64,000 nucleotides of DNA from an uncultured Acetatifactor sp. (GCA_947630715.1 CANRIP010000009.1:1-64000), one strand, 5' to 3'. Shown: positions 9,235 through 18,133, counted from the stretch's first letter. Notes: generated from the sequence alone by a model not told the origin. Made by a program: numbers and translations.

Positions 9235-11577
9235 ATGAATATTGAAAAGATTCTGAAAGAGGCGGACGCCTTTTTGGAGCAGAAGGAGGGGGAGAAGGCG
9301 GAACAGCTTTTGCTGGAAAGCGCCTCTCAGGCAGTCAAAGAGCAGGATGACGCCAGTCTGCTTCAACTGTTAAACGAGCTGTTGGGCTATTACCGGGAGA
9401 AAGGCAGGACGGCGGAGACGGAAAAAATCGGGGCTCAGGCGGTGTCGCTGGCGGAGCGGATGGGGCTGGAGGGCACGTTGCCCTATGCCACCACCCTTTT
9501 AAATGTGGCCAACGCCTGTCGCGCCGCCGGCCGCTATGAGGAATCCTTTCAGTATTTTCAAAAGGTGCAGACGCTGTACCGGGATCTGTTTCAGGAAGAA
9601 AATCTGTTTACCGCGGGGCTGTACAATAATATGAGCCTTCTCTATCAGGAAACCGGCGAATTCGGCAAGGCGAAGGACTGCCAGAGGAAGGCGCTGGAGA
9701 TTTCCCAAGGGCAGGACGCCGCTTACGAAACGGCGGTTACCTGCGCGAATCTGGCGGCCACCTGTCTGCGGCTGGGAGAGCCGGAAACGGCGCTGGGGTA
9801 TGCGGCGAAAGCCGTGGAGCTTTTTGAAAAGCAGGGGGTGAAGGACAGTCACTATGCCGCCGCGCTGGCGTCTTTGGGCGCGTACCATTACCAGAGGAAG
9901 GAATACAGGACAGCGCTGGAATATTACACCCAGGCGGAGCATATTGTGGAGCAGTATATCGGGCACAATCAGGGATTTGACAGACTGAAGGAACATGCGG
10001 ATGCCTGTCGGAAGGCTTTGGAGGCGGCGGGCGAGACGGCTGCGGCAGCCGGAGAATCCGGGGTGGGGCTTTCTTTGTGCCGGGAATATTATGAAACCTT
10101 CGGGAAACCGATGATCCGGGAACGGTTTCCGGATTATCAGGACAGAATCGCCGTGGGACTGGTAGGCAGGGGATCCGACTGTTTCGGCTATGATGATGAA
10201 ATCTCCCGGGATCATGACTGGGGGCCGGGATTTTGCCTGTGGGTGACGGATGAAACTTATGAACAGATCGGCCCCGAGCTGGAGAAGGCATATGAGCAGC
10301 TCCCCAGGGAATTTCGGGGATTTCGGCGGGCGGCGGAAGTAAACGGCCGGGGCAGAAGGGGCGTTTGGCGCATCGGGGATTTCTACCGATCCCTGACAGG
10401 CGCGGATCGGTACGAGCGGATCGACTGGGCCCAGGCGTCCGATTACGGGCTTGCCGCCGCGGTAAATGGACAGGTATTCCGGGATGTGGAAGGGATTTTC
10501 TCCGATTTCCGCAGGAAACTGCAAGAGGGCTATCCCCTTTCCGTCCGGTATTTAAAGCTGGCGGAGGCTGCGGCGGGCTTTGCACAGGCCGCTCAGTATA
10601 ATTACCCCAGAATGTTGTCCAGAAAGGATCCGCTCACCGGGCAGATGGTTCTCTGGGACGGCGTCAGATCCGCTCTGCGGCTGGTTCATTATGCGGAAGG
10701 GAAATATCCGCCCCATGACAAATGGCTTGTCCGCAGTATACGGGAAGGGGAGCGGGGAGAAAAGGTTTTCGACCTGCTGGAGCAGATCCGTAAAGACGAC
10801 GGCCAGGGGCAGGACGCTGTGGAACGTTTGGGCTCCTTTTTGGCCATGGAGCTGTACGGGCTGGATTTGATCAGCGATATCGATCCTTACCTGGACGCTC
10901 ACAGTCAGGAACTGATTTACAAGGCGTCCCTGGCGGGGAAAAGCCGTGAAGAACTGGCGGAAGAAATTGCAAGGGCGGAATTTGAGGCTTTTGACAAGGT
11001 GAGGAACGAGGGCGGCCGGGCTAGCTGCCAGGATGACTGGGCGACTTTTTCCATCATGCGAAAGAGCCAGTACCTGACCTGGAATCAGACCATGCTGATG
11101 CAGTATCTATATGATTTCCGCAGAGAATATGAAAGAGGGCATAATCTGATTGAGGAAAAGTACGGCCGGATGATGGAAAGCACGGCGCCGGGCCGTTATG
11201 AGCAGATCAAAGGGCATTTTCCTCAGTTGACCGACGAGAAAAAGAGGATCATTCAGCAGATCTGCGCCATGCAGGTGGGATGGATGGAAGAATTTGCGGC
11301 CCAATATCCGGCGCTGGCGGAAAATGCCAGAAGCATCCACAGTTATGAAGATAATCCGTTCAATACCTCCTATGAGACGTATTTGAGGGGCGAACTGGGA
11401 ACCTATTCCGATAAAATGCTGGAGCTTTACGGCAGATATATTGTGCAATACGCCAGAGAAGGGAAAAATCCGGCGCAGGATATTATGACAAACAGCCTCC
11501 GGATGTACGGCTATGAGAGCGTAGAGGAAGCGGAGCAAAAAACCGCCGCAGCGGCGGAGCGAAACGGGCAGAAATAA
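9235..11577 (+). CDS. TPR - DUF4037 nucleotidyltransferase-like - DUF4125 protein
   Basis: This encodes 780 residues with no signal peptide. Residues about 1-265 are tetratricopeptide repeats (alanine- and tyrosine-rich helical pairs such as AAGRYEESFQYFQKVQ). Residues about 280-545 resemble DUF4037, a predicted nucleotidyltransferase fold; VGRGSDCFGYDDEISRDHDW has the glycine-serine and acidic residues expected of a metal-nucleotide site. The C-terminal part (about 585-765) resembles DUF4125 (FSIMRKSQYLTWN and ERGHNLIEEKYGRMMEST). The start follows GGGGAGGGG. It is the last gene of the operon begun by the FecR protein; a new promoter starts at its stop codon. A signalling-linked nucleotide transfer enzyme is possible, but no function is established. 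Confidence 0.75.
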   Translation: MNIEKILKEADAFLEQKEGEKAEQLLLESASQAVKEQDDASLLQLLNELLGYYREKGRTAETEKIGAQAVSLAERMGLEGTLPYATTLLNVANACRAAGRYEESFQYFQKVQTLYRDLFQEENLFTAGLYNNMSLLYQETGEFGKAKDCQRKALEISQGQDAAYETAVTCANLAATCLRLGEPETALGYAAKAVELFEKQGVKDSHYAAALASLGAYHYQRKEYRTALEYYTQAEHIVEQYIGHNQGFDRLKEHADACRKALEAAGETAAAAGESGVGLSLCREYYETFGKPMIRERFPDYQDRIAVGLVGRGSDCFGYDDEISRDHDWGPGFCLWVTDETYEQIGPELEKAYEQLPREFRGFRRAAEVNGRGRRGVWRIGDFYRSLTGADRYERIDWAQASDYGLAAAVNGQVFRDVEGIFSDFRRKLQEGYPLSVRYLKLAEAAAGFAQAAQYNYPRMLSRKDPLTGQMVLWDGVRSALRLVHYAEGKYPPHDKWLVRSIREGERGEKVFDLLEQIRKDDGQGQDAVERLGSFLAMELYGLDLISDIDPYLDAHSQELIYKASLAGKSREELAEEIARAEFEAFDKVRNEGGRASCQDDWATFSIMRKSQYLTWNQTMLMQYLYDFRREYERGHNLIEEKYGRMMESTAPGRYEQIKGHFPQLTDEKKRIIQQICAMQVGWMEEFAAQYPALAENARSIHSYEDNPFNTSYETYLRGELGTYSDKMLELYGRYIVQYAREGKNPAQDIMTNSLRMYGYESVEEAEQKTAAAAERNGQK

Positions 11578-11578
11578 A

Positions 11579-11607
11579 TTGACAGAAACGGTCGCTTTGT
11601 GTATAGT
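11579..11607 (+). promoter_or_regulatory. Promoter of the zinc-ribbon envelope cluster
   Basis: TTGACA (11579-11584) and TATAGT (11602-11607) with a 17-bp spacer begin two bases after the preceding stop codon. A short hairpin, CCGCTG/CAGCGG, lies at about 11621-11642 in the leader. Confidence 0.82.
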
Positions 11608-11705
11608 TAAAAAGGGTATGCCGCTGTCTGGAAACCCAGCGGGAAACGGTGTATCTGTTCGTGTATTCTTTAAAAGGAGGGGCTGTCGTAAGGCAGCGAA
11701 AAAGG

Positions 11706-12113
11706 ATGAAAAAAATATGGAAACAACCCTTTTTCTACATTGCATGCATCAGCTTTCTGCTGGCGATTTGCGTGGGCGTGGTTTCAAGCGTCTCCCAGCC
11801 GAAGGTGTCCGTGCTGGAAAAATGGGAAAAGGGCGTGAACAAGGGAAGTCAGAAAATTTTGATCTCCTGTTTTCCGCCGGAGCAGCAGGCCCTGTTGACC
11901 GGTATGGCGGCGTTGGGAGCCGGTTTGGAAGATATGACGGGTGACATGGGGAAGGTTACCCTGATTTATTCTCAGCCGGTGGAGGACGAGGACGGGAACA
12001 TGACCGTGGTCGTGGCGGCGCTGGAGTACCGGGACGGCCAGTGCGTGGATCTGGATGTGGAACATATGGAACTGACAGAGGTAAACGGAAAGCTTTATCT
12101 GAGCGATTTCTAA
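11706..12113 (+). CDS. Small single-span membrane protein, unknown function
   Basis: This encodes 135 residues with a basic start (KKIWKQ) and one hydrophobic segment (about residues 9-27) that reads as an uncleaved anchor or signal. The remainder is an acidic soluble domain with a repeated beta pattern (KVTLIYSQPVEDEDGN, VVVAALEYRDG). I do not recognise a family. The ATG at 11706 is the first methionine directly before the hydrophobic segment; upstream GTG codons would need a 19-residue extension. It is the first gene behind the promoter at 11579-11607 and precedes the zinc-ribbon lipoprotein by 34 bases, so a shared envelope role is likely. Confidence 0.6.
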   Translation: MKKIWKQPFFYIACISFLLAICVGVVSSVSQPKVSVLEKWEKGVNKGSQKILISCFPPEQQALLTGMAALGAGLEDMTGDMGKVTLIYSQPVEDEDGNMTVVVAALEYRDGQCVDLDVEHMELTEVNGKLYLSDF

Positions 12114-12147
12114 CAAAGATACCGCTGAGGAGGGAAAAAGAAACAAG

Positions 12148-14244
12148 ATGAAAAAGGATACAGTAAGCAGACTGCAAAACAGACTTCCGGTATTTTTGGC
12201 GGCGGTGTTTTTGATGCTTGTGCTGGCCGGCTGCAGCGCGGGCTCCAGCGTGGATACCACGTTGGTTTTGAACAGCGATCTGTCCGGTGTGAGGCAGATG
12301 ACGGTGACCATTGACCAGAAGGTATTTGAGCAGAACTTTAACGGCACCGTTGAGAACATTAACGCGCTGCTGGAAACCCAGTGCCCCCCGGAATTGACGT
12401 GGAGTTACAGCGATGCGGACGGGAACATGCGCTATTGCGTGTCGCTGGAATTTTCTTCCCTGGACGATTACAGGGCAAAGGTTGCCGCCATTCTGGGAAG
12501 CGATCCGCAGATTAACATATCCGTCCCCGATTCGATCTGGGCAAGCGGCATCAGCGTGGAGGAAAGTTTCACCAGCCTGGATCTGTTAAACTGGATGAAG
12601 GATTTGCTGGTCAACAATCAGTTTGTGGATGCTTCCAACGCCGGGTATATCTTTAACGCTGGTTCCACAGACGTGACCTATCAGGATCAAAGCTATACCA
12701 CCGGCAATTATATTAATCTGAACCAAATGTCTTATGTGTCTCTGGACGCGATACATATTCTGACACAGATCAACGAGGACGGCAGCTATAACCGTAAGGT
12801 GGTTGTGAGGATTCCCGGCGCGTCCATGAATCAGAAAAGCGAGGAAATTCAGGCGTACTTAAACGGCGTGGTTCCCGCCGGAGCGAAGGCCGAATGGGGA
12901 GAAGACGGCGGACTGACGGTGTTCACCGTTTCCGCTGAAAATCTGACGGCCCAGCAGTTAGCGGAATTCGACCGCGCGGTATTTGACACGGAAGATGTTA
13001 CCGTCAACGGGGCTGACGTGTCGGAAAGCTATTCTCCGTTTACGTTTGCGAATTCCCTTTCCGAAAGCATCAACCTGGACGGCTATCTGTCGGACAGAGC
13101 CCTGCCCTATTCTTATCAGGTGAAGACGGCGGACTCCTATACGGCGTACTGGTCCGATGATGGTGTAAACGGAGGGAATGCCGGGTATGATTCCCAGGAT
13201 TTTTCCGGCTACAAGGTTCTGAGAGAGGGGACGCAGTCCCGAAACAACGGCCCGGTGACGTTTTCCGTGTTGGTGCAGAAGGCGTACGGCGTCAGGGAGC
13301 TGAAGGTGGAAACGGAACGCACCGCATTCGGCTCCGGGTGGAAACGCACCAGCAGCTTTGTGCTGGACGCTGTTCCCAGCGAGGAGGAACAGGCGGCCAT
13401 TTTGGAGAGAATGCAGGCGAGAGCCGGCATTGAGGAAGATCAGGAAACCGGAGAAGACAGTTCGGAGCCGGAAACCGATTCCGACGAGACGAATTCCGGG
13501 GAAACCGGGAGCGAGGACGTTTCCGACCCCGGCGAAGAAACGGAAACCAAGGAGGAATCCGACCATGCAAAGGTAACCGTCAGCGGGGAAACCGATAAAG
13601 ACGGCGTCTACTCTCTGACGGTGGTGCAGAAGGGCAAGGCGGAGGAACTCAGTCAAAGCTCCGAGACGATTTTCGGATCTGCCGACCAGATTTTTTACGG
13701 CGTGGACAGAGGGTTTGCCAAAGTAAAACGGGCGGACGCTTTTTCCGAGAAAGTGCGGTTCGGGAATCTGCTTTCCAATACCACGGACGATTTCAAAATT
13801 TCCTATACGGCGAAAATGGGATTGTTCTCCCAGATGTCTTATTGTTCCGTGGATTCCGCGCAGATGGATGGGAACAAGCTGAGCGCGGTATTTTACGGAA
13901 AAGAAATTGATATCGACTATGCGGGCACAAAGCTGAACCTGTGGGGTCTTCTTTTCTGGATCCTGATCGTTGTGGGAATTGTCAGCGTGGTGATCCTGCT
14001 GGTGAAATTACAGGTATTTGGAAAGATGTTCAAAAAAGCGGGCGGGGCGAAGGCGGCCCCTGCGGCACCTGGAACGGCCCCTGCGGCGCCTGGCACAGTT
14101 CCTGAGGCATCCGGCACGGCTCCTGCGGCTCCGAAAGCGGCGATGTTTTGTGAAAAGTGTGGGACTCCCAGGGTAGCGGGATCAAGGTTCTGCGAAAAGT
14201 GCGGCGCAAAATTTGAGGATGCGGTTTCGCAGGACGGTCAGTAA
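12148..14244 (+). CDS. Large lipoprotein with C-terminal membrane span and zinc ribbon
   Basis: This encodes 698 residues. It starts with a lipoprotein signal peptide (LVLAGCSA, lipidated cysteine about 29), followed by an extracellular region of about 560 residues with an acidic Glu/Ser/Thr linker in the middle (QETGEDSSEPETDSDE). A transmembrane helix (about 600-622, GLLFWILIVVGIVSVVILLV) is followed by an Ala-Pro-rich linker and a C-terminal zinc ribbon with two CxxC pairs (FCEKCGTP and FCEKCGAK). If the lipobox is used, the protein is held by lipid at one end and crosses the membrane near the other, placing the zinc ribbon in the cytosol. The family is unrecognised. The next gene starts with another zinc ribbon, suggesting the two products interact. 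Confidence 0.72.
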   Translation: MKKDTVSRLQNRLPVFLAAVFLMLVLAGCSAGSSVDTTLVLNSDLSGVRQMTVTIDQKVFEQNFNGTVENINALLETQCPPELTWSYSDADGNMRYCVSLEFSSLDDYRAKVAAILGSDPQINISVPDSIWASGISVEESFTSLDLLNWMKDLLVNNQFVDASNAGYIFNAGSTDVTYQDQSYTTGNYINLNQMSYVSLDAIHILTQINEDGSYNRKVVVRIPGASMNQKSEEIQAYLNGVVPAGAKAEWGEDGGLTVFTVSAENLTAQQLAEFDRAVFDTEDVTVNGADVSESYSPFTFANSLSESINLDGYLSDRALPYSYQVKTADSYTAYWSDDGVNGGNAGYDSQDFSGYKVLREGTQSRNNGPVTFSVLVQKAYGVRELKVETERTAFGSGWKRTSSFVLDAVPSEEEQAAILERMQARAGIEEDQETGEDSSEPETDSDETNSGETGSEDVSDPGEETETKEESDHAKVTVSGETDKDGVYSLTVVQKGKAEELSQSSETIFGSADQIFYGVDRGFAKVKRADAFSEKVRFGNLLSNTTDDFKISYTAKMGLFSQMSYCSVDSAQMDGNKLSAVFYGKEIDIDYAGTKLNLWGLLFWILIVVGIVSVVILLVKLQVFGKMFKKAGGAKAAPAAPGTAPAAPGTVPEASGTAPAAPKAAMFCEKCGTPRVAGSRFCEKCGAKFEDAVSQDGQ

Positions 14245-14290
14245 AAGGGTAACAGCAACACAGATCAATGATAGAAAAGGAGAAAAAACG

Positions 14291-15241
14291 ATGGCATTTT
14301 GCAAGTATTGTGGCAGGGAATTACAGGAAGGACAGGTTTGCAACTGTCCTGAAGCTGTGGCGGCTGCCGTAGCGGCAGGACAGCTCCAGCCGCCTCCTTA
14401 TATGGGAGTACAGCCTCAACCGGGGGTACAGCCTCAGCCGGGCGCACAGCCTCAACCGGGAGTGCAGCCTCAGCCGGGAGTACAGCCTCAGCCGGGGGTA
14501 CAGTCTCAGCAGGGCGCGCAGCCTCAGTCTGCGGCGGCTGCGGTCTCTCAGGCGGCGGACGGCGCAGTACCGGCTCTGGATACGGAAAAAATCCTGGGAG
14601 TCTTCAAACAGATTGGCAAAGATTTTGTGGGAGTCTTTACGAAACCCGCCACCAAGGGCAGGGAATTTGTGGCAGGCGCAAAACTTTCCGTGTCTTTTAC
14701 CATGATCGTGATACAGGCGTTCCTTTCTGCCATCTTCAGCCTGTTTGTGGTCGGCTCCATCAACGGCGTATTAAAGGGCACATGGTTTGAAGCATACCGC
14801 TTTTCCTGGTTCAAGGCGTTTGTCCTGACTCTGGTGCTTTCTCTGGCGGGTTCGGCCCTTCTCGCAGCTTGTTTCTGCCTGGCGGCCATGATTACAAAGG
14901 TCAAGGTTCTGTGGCGGCAACTGGTGGCGCTGTCTGCGGTTCGCTCCATAGCGGTTGCGCCTTTGATTGTGGTTTCCTGGATTTTCTGGCTGATCAATCC
15001 CGGTCTTGGGCTGGTTTTGTTCCTTGGTTCCACGATCCTGGCACTGACTTTTCTGCTGGAGTCCATTCAGGGAATTGAAGGAATGAAGGATAACAAGGCC
15101 ATGTGGATCGTGTTCCTGGTTGTGGTCATATTCCTGATCATCGCCGTTGTTCTGTTCAGCCTGTTTGCTAATTTGTATCTGCCGAAAAGCTTGAGAGAAA
15201 ATCTGGACAGCCTGGGTTCTCTGCTGAATATGTTCAGCTAA
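14291..15241 (+). CDS. Zinc-ribbon polytopic membrane protein with PQPG repeats
   Basis: This encodes 316 residues. The N-terminus carries a short zinc-binding motif (FCKYCGRELQEGQVCNCPE), then a low-complexity linker made of repeated Gln-Pro-Gln-Pro-Gly units (about residues 40-80), then a membrane domain of five or six helices (about 135-305) reminiscent of Yip1/DUF-type integral membrane domains. The start at 14291 follows AAAGGAG. It lies 46 bases after the zinc-ribbon lipoprotein and 11 before a DUF1461 gene, all apparently in one transcript. No enzyme motif is seen; an envelope-scaffold or sensing role is a guess. Confidence 0.65.
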   Translation: MAFCKYCGRELQEGQVCNCPEAVAAAVAAGQLQPPPYMGVQPQPGVQPQPGAQPQPGVQPQPGVQPQPGVQSQQGAQPQSAAAAVSQAADGAVPALDTEKILGVFKQIGKDFVGVFTKPATKGREFVAGAKLSVSFTMIVIQAFLSAIFSLFVVGSINGVLKGTWFEAYRFSWFKAFVLTLVLSLAGSALLAACFCLAAMITKVKVLWRQLVALSAVRSIAVAPLIVVSWIFWLINPGLGLVLFLGSTILALTFLLESIQGIEGMKDNKAMWIVFLVVVIFLIIAVVLFSLFANLYLPKSLRENLDSLGSLLNMFS

Positions 15242-15252
15242 CCGGCTCCGGG

Positions 15253-15984
15253 ATGAGCAGCGGGCATTTCTGTAAAACCGGATATAGATTTCTGGCTGCG
15301 GCCGCCGTGGTGTTATTCCACGGGGCCGCAGTTATGCTGTCTTTTTATCTGTGCTTTCTTCAGGGAGATTTCCTGAAACGGGAGTGCTTTCAAAACGGCG
15401 CGGATCAAGAGCTTGGGGTCAGCAAAGAAGAACTGGGGCGGGTTGTGGATGAGATGATGGCATGGATCAGGAAACCGGATGGGGAGCTGCAGACGGAGGT
15501 GACTGTGGACGGAAAGTCCGTACCTTTCTTTCGGGACAGGGATCTTCAGCATCTTGCGGATATTGCCGACAAGGTATCCCGGGGAAGGATGGTCTGCGCG
15601 TTGATTTGCCCCCTGACCGCGGCAGTTGTTTGTTACCTGGTCAAAAAAGGGAGAGGACGCACCCTGTGCAGGGCCTATCTGCTCTCTCTGGCGGTGGTGC
15701 TTTTAACTGCCGGCGGGATCGGCATCTGGCTGATGGCGGATCCGGTTGGTTTTATCCGCGCTTTTCATCGCCTGTTTTTCCGCAACGGTCTGTGGATTTT
15801 AAATCCGGCTACGGACATGCTGATCCATCTGTTCCCGGAATCGCTTTTTCAGGATGGCGGGATCCGCCTTGCCGCGGAGCTGGGTTTGTTTCATCTGCTG
15901 GCTGCGGCTCTGGCCGTGGGAATGCTGGTGAGAAAAAAAGGGGAAAAACTTCCTCATAAAAAATCGATGAAACATAAAAACTAG
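15253..15984 (+). CDS. DUF1461 (TIGR01906-like) integral membrane protein
   Basis: This encodes 243 residues with four predicted membrane helices. The extracytoplasmic loop between the first two has FFRDRDLQHLADIADK, and a later loop has WILNPATDMLIHLFPESLF; both match the pattern of the DUF1461/TIGR01906 family of Firmicute membrane proteins. The function is unknown. The gene follows the zinc-ribbon membrane protein by 11 bases, with coupled translation likely. Its stop codon is followed within six bases by a tandem-repeat array that runs to the ribosome binding site of the bile salt hydrolase gene. Confidence 0.75.
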   Translation: MSSGHFCKTGYRFLAAAAVVLFHGAAVMLSFYLCFLQGDFLKRECFQNGADQELGVSKEELGRVVDEMMAWIRKPDGELQTEVTVDGKSVPFFRDRDLQHLADIADKVSRGRMVCALICPLTAAVVCYLVKKGRGRTLCRAYLLSLAVVLLTAGGIGIWLMADPVGFIRAFHRLFFRNGLWILNPATDMLIHLFPESLFQDGGIRLAAELGLFHLLAAALAVGMLVRKKGEKLPHKKSMKHKN

Positions 15985-15989
15985 AAATG

Positions 15990-16127
15990 GAGAAAAAATT
16001 CATAGAGAAAAGAATTCAGAAGGAAAGAATTCGTAGAGAAAAGAATTCAGAGGGAAAGAATTCGTAGAGAAAAGAATTCAGAGGGAAAGAATTCATAGAG
16101 AAAGAATTCATGGAGAAAAAATTCATA
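15990..16127 (+). repeat. Intergenic tandem array, 15/16-bp units
   Basis: Nine units of the type GAGAAAAGAATTCAGA (alternating 16 and 15 bp; a 31-bp higher-order unit recurs about three times) fill the space between DUF1461 and the bile salt hydrolase gene. Every unit carries an ATTC core, seven as GAATTC. The next partial unit is GAGGAGG (16128-16134), the ribosome binding site of the following gene. Confidence 0.9.
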
Positions 16128-16140
16128 GAGGAGGCAGCGT

Positions 16141-17115
16141 ATGTGTACAGCAGTAACCTATGCAACAAAAGACCATTATTTCGGCCGTAATCTGGATCTG
16201 GAAATGTCCTACCGGGAAACCGTGACGGTGACGCCCCGGAAATATCCGTTTTCCTTTCGGGCGGCGGGAATGCTGGAGCAGCATTACGCCATGATCGGAA
16301 TGGCTACGGTGGAGGATGGGTATCCTCTCTATTATGACGCGGTCAACGAAAAGGGACTTGCCATGGCGGGGCTGAATTTCCCCGGAAACGCGGATTACAA
16401 GCCGGCGGCGGATGAGAAGGACAATGTGACGCCTTTTGAACTGATTCCGTGGATTCTGGGACAATGCGCGGATCTGACCCAGGCCCGCGCACTGCTGGAA
16501 AAGCTGAATCTGGTGCAGATTCCCTTCAGCCCCAGGTTTCCCCTGACGCCGTTACACTGGATCATTTCCGACAGACAGGGCTCTTTGACGGTGGAATCCG
16601 TGAAAGAGGGTCTGAAGGTGTATGAGAACCCGGTGGGAGTCCTCACAAACAATCCGCCCTTTGACATTCAACTGTTTACCTTGAACAATTATCGCAACCT
16701 TTCTCCGGATCAGCCGGAAAATCGGTTCAGCCAGTCTTTGCAGCTTCCCCTGTACAGCCGTGGCATGGGAGCCATGGGGATGCCGGGAGACGCGTCCTCG
16801 TCTTCCCGTTTTGTGAAAGCGGTGTTTACGAAACTGAATTCCGCAGCCGGGGAATCCGAAGAAGAAAGCGTAGGGCAGTTTTTCCATATCCTGGACGCCG
16901 TTTCCATGCAGAAGGGATGTGTGCGTGTGGAAAACGGTCAGTATGAGTACACCCTGTACAGTAGCTGCTGCAATATGGATCGGGGAATTTATTATTATGT
17001 GACTTATGGGAACCGCCGAATTTTCGGCGTGGACATGAATCGGGAAAATCTGGACGCGCAGAGCGTGGTTTCTTATCCGCTGGCCGCGGGACAGCAGATC
17101 TGCATTCAAAATTGA
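16141..17115 (+). CDS. bsh: Bile salt hydrolase (choloylglycine hydrolase)
   Basis: This encodes 324 residues, the usual length of the Ntn-hydrolase bile salt hydrolases that deconjugate glycine- or taurine-linked bile acids. After removal of Met1, Cys2 becomes the catalytic nucleophile. The other active-site residues are in place: Arg16 and Asp19 (GRNLDL), Asn79 (GLNFPG), Asn171 (LTNNPPF) and Arg223 (SSSSRFVKAVF). Penicillin V acylases are relatives, but the full set here favours a bile salt hydrolase. No signal peptide is present, so the enzyme is cytosolic. The start follows GAGGAGG at 16128-16134, at the end of a tandem array. The SDR gene downstream is convergent. Confidence 0.92.
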   Translation: MCTAVTYATKDHYFGRNLDLEMSYRETVTVTPRKYPFSFRAAGMLEQHYAMIGMATVEDGYPLYYDAVNEKGLAMAGLNFPGNADYKPAADEKDNVTPFELIPWILGQCADLTQARALLEKLNLVQIPFSPRFPLTPLHWIISDRQGSLTVESVKEGLKVYENPVGVLTNNPPFDIQLFTLNNYRNLSPDQPENRFSQSLQLPLYSRGMGAMGMPGDASSSSRFVKAVFTKLNSAAGESEEESVGQFFHILDAVSMQKGCVRVENGQYEYTLYSSCCNMDRGIYYYVTYGNRRIFGVDMNRENLDAQSVVSYPLAAGQQICIQN

Positions 17116-17146
17116 CGGCGGCCAGCCGCAGGCGTGGACGGCGGTT

Positions 17147-17878
17147 TCAGTACCAGCCGCCGTCCAGAGTGATGATTTGGCCGGTCATGTAACCGGGGGC
17201 CTGGGCTATCTGGAGAATCAGTTGCGCGGCTTCCTCCGGAGCGCCCAGACGGTCGGCGGGAATTTCTTCCTTCAGATGTTCCAGATCCTGAGGGGACAGG
17301 CATTGATTCATGGAAGTATCGATAACGCCGCATGCGACGGCGTTCACCTGAATATTGCTGGGAGCCAGTTCTTTTGCGAGAGCTTTGGTAAAGGCGTTGA
17401 CGCCGCCCTTGGAGGCGGAATAGGCAACCTCCATGGAAGCTCCCTGGTTTCCCCAGACGGAGGAAACATTGATGATTCTGCCCCTGTGTTTTTTTAACAT
17501 CAGCGGGATGGCCAATCTGCAGGTGTAAAAACAGGCATCCAGATTTACCGCCATGATCCGCCGCCATTGGGCGGGGGTGGTGTCTGTGAGAAGGCCTATA
17601 TGCGCGATGCCGGCGTTATTGACCAGCACATCCAGATCATGGATCCGGTCAAACAGCTTTTCCACATCCGAAAGCTCGCCCATATCCGCCGGGACTGCCA
17701 GACAGGGAACGGCGTAGCGCTCCCGGAGACTTTCGGCCAGCGCATCCAGCTCCGTCAGGGATTGATGACAGGTGAGGATCAGACCGTATCCCGCGGCGGC
17801 AAAAGCCTGCGCCGCAGCGCGGCCGATCCCGCGGGAAGCGCCGGTAATCAGCGCGGTTTGCAAAGGAGGATGATTCAT
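17147..17878 (-). CDS. FabG-like short-chain dehydrogenase/reductase
   Basis: This encodes 243 residues with a classical SDR fold: the NAD(P)-binding motif TGASRGIG at the N-terminus, NNAG in the middle, an active-site serine in INVSSVWG, the YSASK catalytic pair, and the C-terminal GYMTGQIITLDGGWY typical of 3-oxoacyl-ACP reductase relatives. The likely reaction is NAD(P)H-dependent ketone reduction or the reverse; substrates may be acyl-ACP, a sugar or a steroid. Its position convergent to a bile salt hydrolase makes a hydroxysteroid dehydrogenase worth testing, but sequence alone does not show it. The start at 17878 follows AAAGGAAGG. A GC-rich hairpin at about 17138-17166 overlaps the 3' end. 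Confidence 0.85.
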   Translation of the reverse strand: MNHPPLQTALITGASRGIGRAAAQAFAAAGYGLILTCHQSLTELDALAESLRERYAVPCLAVPADMGELSDVEKLFDRIHDLDVLVNNAGIAHIGLLTDTTPAQWRRIMAVNLDACFYTCRLAIPLMLKKHRGRIINVSSVWGNQGASMEVAYSASKGGVNAFTKALAKELAPSNIQVNAVACGVIDTSMNQCLSPQDLEHLKEEIPADRLGAPEEAAQLILQIAQAPGYMTGQIITLDGGWY

Positions 17879-18013
17879 GATCGGAACCTTCCTTTCTGTT
17901 ATCATAGGATCCGGCGGTTTCGGCCTGCCGATCGGTCCGCCGGGGTGTCCGCTGCCTGTGCAGCGTGAAATATCGTTATCAGTATACCACACCGGGATTT
18001 GATTTTCTACCCC

Positions 18014-18058
18014 GGGGCGCCGTTTTCCGCCCGAGTCAGGGGCGCCGTTTTCCGCCCG
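18014..18058 (+). repeat. 20-bp direct repeat, 25-bp period
   Basis: The 20-mer starting GGGGCGCCGTTTTCCGC occurs at 18014-18033 and again at 18039-18058 in the divergent intergenic region between the SDR and the thioredoxin-reductase-like gene. It could be a regulator site pair or a slippage product. Confidence 0.8.
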
Positions 18059-18133
18059 GGCGGAGCAAAACAAAAAGACACAGTAAATCAGAAACAGCGG
18101 ATGTCTGAGGCATCTGCGGAAATGAGGACGTTT

